Below, piece by piece: positions 6,328 through 6,906 of a stretch of DNA of 6,906 nucleotides. Positions within the stretch are counted from its first letter, which is position 1. Each line of letters starts with the position of its first letter. The stretch is from positions 1 through 6,906 of the forward strand of contig DATCLN010000031.1 in NCBI GenBank assembly GCA_036563895.1, read 5' to 3'. The translations under genes and the position numbers were made by a program. A model generated the notes under the pieces. That model worked only from the letters and a program-made list of their open reading frames with translations. It made no database searches and was not told the origin of the DNA. Source of the DNA: ZCTH02-B3 sp036563895. Lineage in GTDB: Bacteria > Bacillota > Bacilli > Paenibacillales > Paenibacillaceae.

Positions 6328-6906
6328 GTCTGGCCCCGCAACCCTTCGCGCCCCGCACGCCCCGCCAGGAGCGGATTCTGGCGATGGCTTCGGAACTGGC
6401 CGATGTGCTGTCCCGGGACGCGCAGCGGTACGACCGGCACAACGAGTTTCCGTATGCGCATTTTGACGCGTTGCGGAACGCCGGCTACCACACCCTGACC
6501 GTTCCGGAAGCCCTGGGAGGACGCGGCGCCTCCCTCACCGAAACCATCCTGGCCCAGGAAAAGCTGGCGACGGGAGACGGCGCCACCGCGCTGTCCATCG
6601 GCTGGCATCTCGCCCTGATCGGCAAGCAGGCGGAAACCCGCACCTGGCCGCCGGCCGTCTTTGAGCGGATCTGCCGCGAAGTGGTGGAGCACGGCGCCCT
6701 GCTCAACAACGCGGCCAGCGAAAGGGAAACCGGAAGCCCCTCCCGGGGCGGGCGGCCGTTCACCACCGCGGTCCGCGAGGCTTCCGGCTGGGTGATCAAC
6801 GGCAAAAAAGCTTTTCTCACGATGGCGCCCGTGCTGCGCTACGCCGTCGTGTCCGCCGGGATCGGGGGCGAAGAAGGCGGCGGGTGGTTTCTGGTGCCCA
6901 TGGACC
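6324..6906 (+). CDS. acyl-CoA dehydrogenase-fold flavoprotein, YdbM/SfnC-like (3' end missing)
   Basis: The first 194 residues are present and the window ends inside the gene; the family is usually about 380-400 long. The ATG shares ATGA with the livF stop, and GGGAGGA lies eight bases upstream, so translation should be coupled to livF. Residues 1 to about 120 form the helical N-terminal domain, with TVPEALGG near 64-71 and the stretch GDGATALSIGWH near 89-100. The central beta domain begins with ASERETGS near 137-144 (counterpart of the FAD/substrate-contacting TEPGxGS motif) and WVINGKKAFLT near 160-170. The enzyme probably binds FAD. It could oxidise an acyl-CoA, or, like DszC/SfnC relatives, use reduced flavin and oxygen on a sulfur compound. 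The GDG-TAL-GWH pattern recalls Bacillus YdbM, from memory. The catalytic base region lies beyond the edge, so dehydrogenase and monooxygenase cannot be told apart here. Confidence 0.85.
   Translation, partial: MSLAPQPFAPRTPRQERILAMASELADVLSRDAQRYDRHNEFPYAHFDALRNAGYHTLTVPEALGGRGASLTETILAQEKLATGDGATALSIGWHLALIGKQAETRTWPPAVFERICREVVEHGALLNNAASERETGSPSRGGRPFTTAVREASGWVINGKKAFLTMAPVLRYAVVSAGIGGEEGGGWFLVPMD

Overview
The window looks like a chromosomal segment of a high-GC Gram-positive bacterium of the Bacillota, most likely Bacillales-like. The evidence is strong AAGGAGG-type ribosome binding sites, textbook sigma-A promoters, a lipoprotein-type substrate-binding protein and GTG starts. The genus cannot be fixed from the sequence alone. 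No rRNA, tRNA, insertion sequence, CRISPR array or replication origin is visible.

Left part (1-1160, minus strand): a complete CpaE/TadZ-like P-loop ATPase. Its 3' end overlaps the first 14 codons of another minus-strand gene that runs off the left edge. This looks like the start of a tad-type pilus or secretion operon.

Middle (1161-1574): a 414-bp divergent control region. A sigma-A promoter fires left (1289-1317) and is followed, before the cpaE-like start codon, by a strong intrinsic terminator hairpin. A second sigma-A promoter fires right (1370-1397). It is followed by an imperfect palindrome that may be an operator, then by a terminator-like hairpin, and only then by the first gene. 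A perfect TTTTGCA-N3-TGCAAAA dyad lies midway, about 60 bp upstream of both predicted start points. This is more regulation than a housekeeping transporter normally carries.

Right part (1575-6906, plus strand): a compact operon for a branched-chain-amino-acid/amide-type (HAAT, Liv) ABC importer. In order it holds a lipoprotein binding protein, one polypeptide fusing both permease subunits (LivH then LivM), LivG and LivF. An acyl-CoA dehydrogenase-fold flavoprotein follows, translationally coupled to livF by an ATGA overlap and cut by the right edge. The coupling suggests that the dehydrogenase acts on the imported compound or on something derived from it. The N-terminus of the flavoprotein reminds me of the YdbM/SfnC/DszC-like group linked to sulfur scavenging. 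Together with the LysR-type and Rrf2/CymR-like sites in the control region, this gives a testable hypothesis: an operon for taking up and using an organic sulfur compound rather than leucine, isoleucine or valine. That substrate assignment is inference only.
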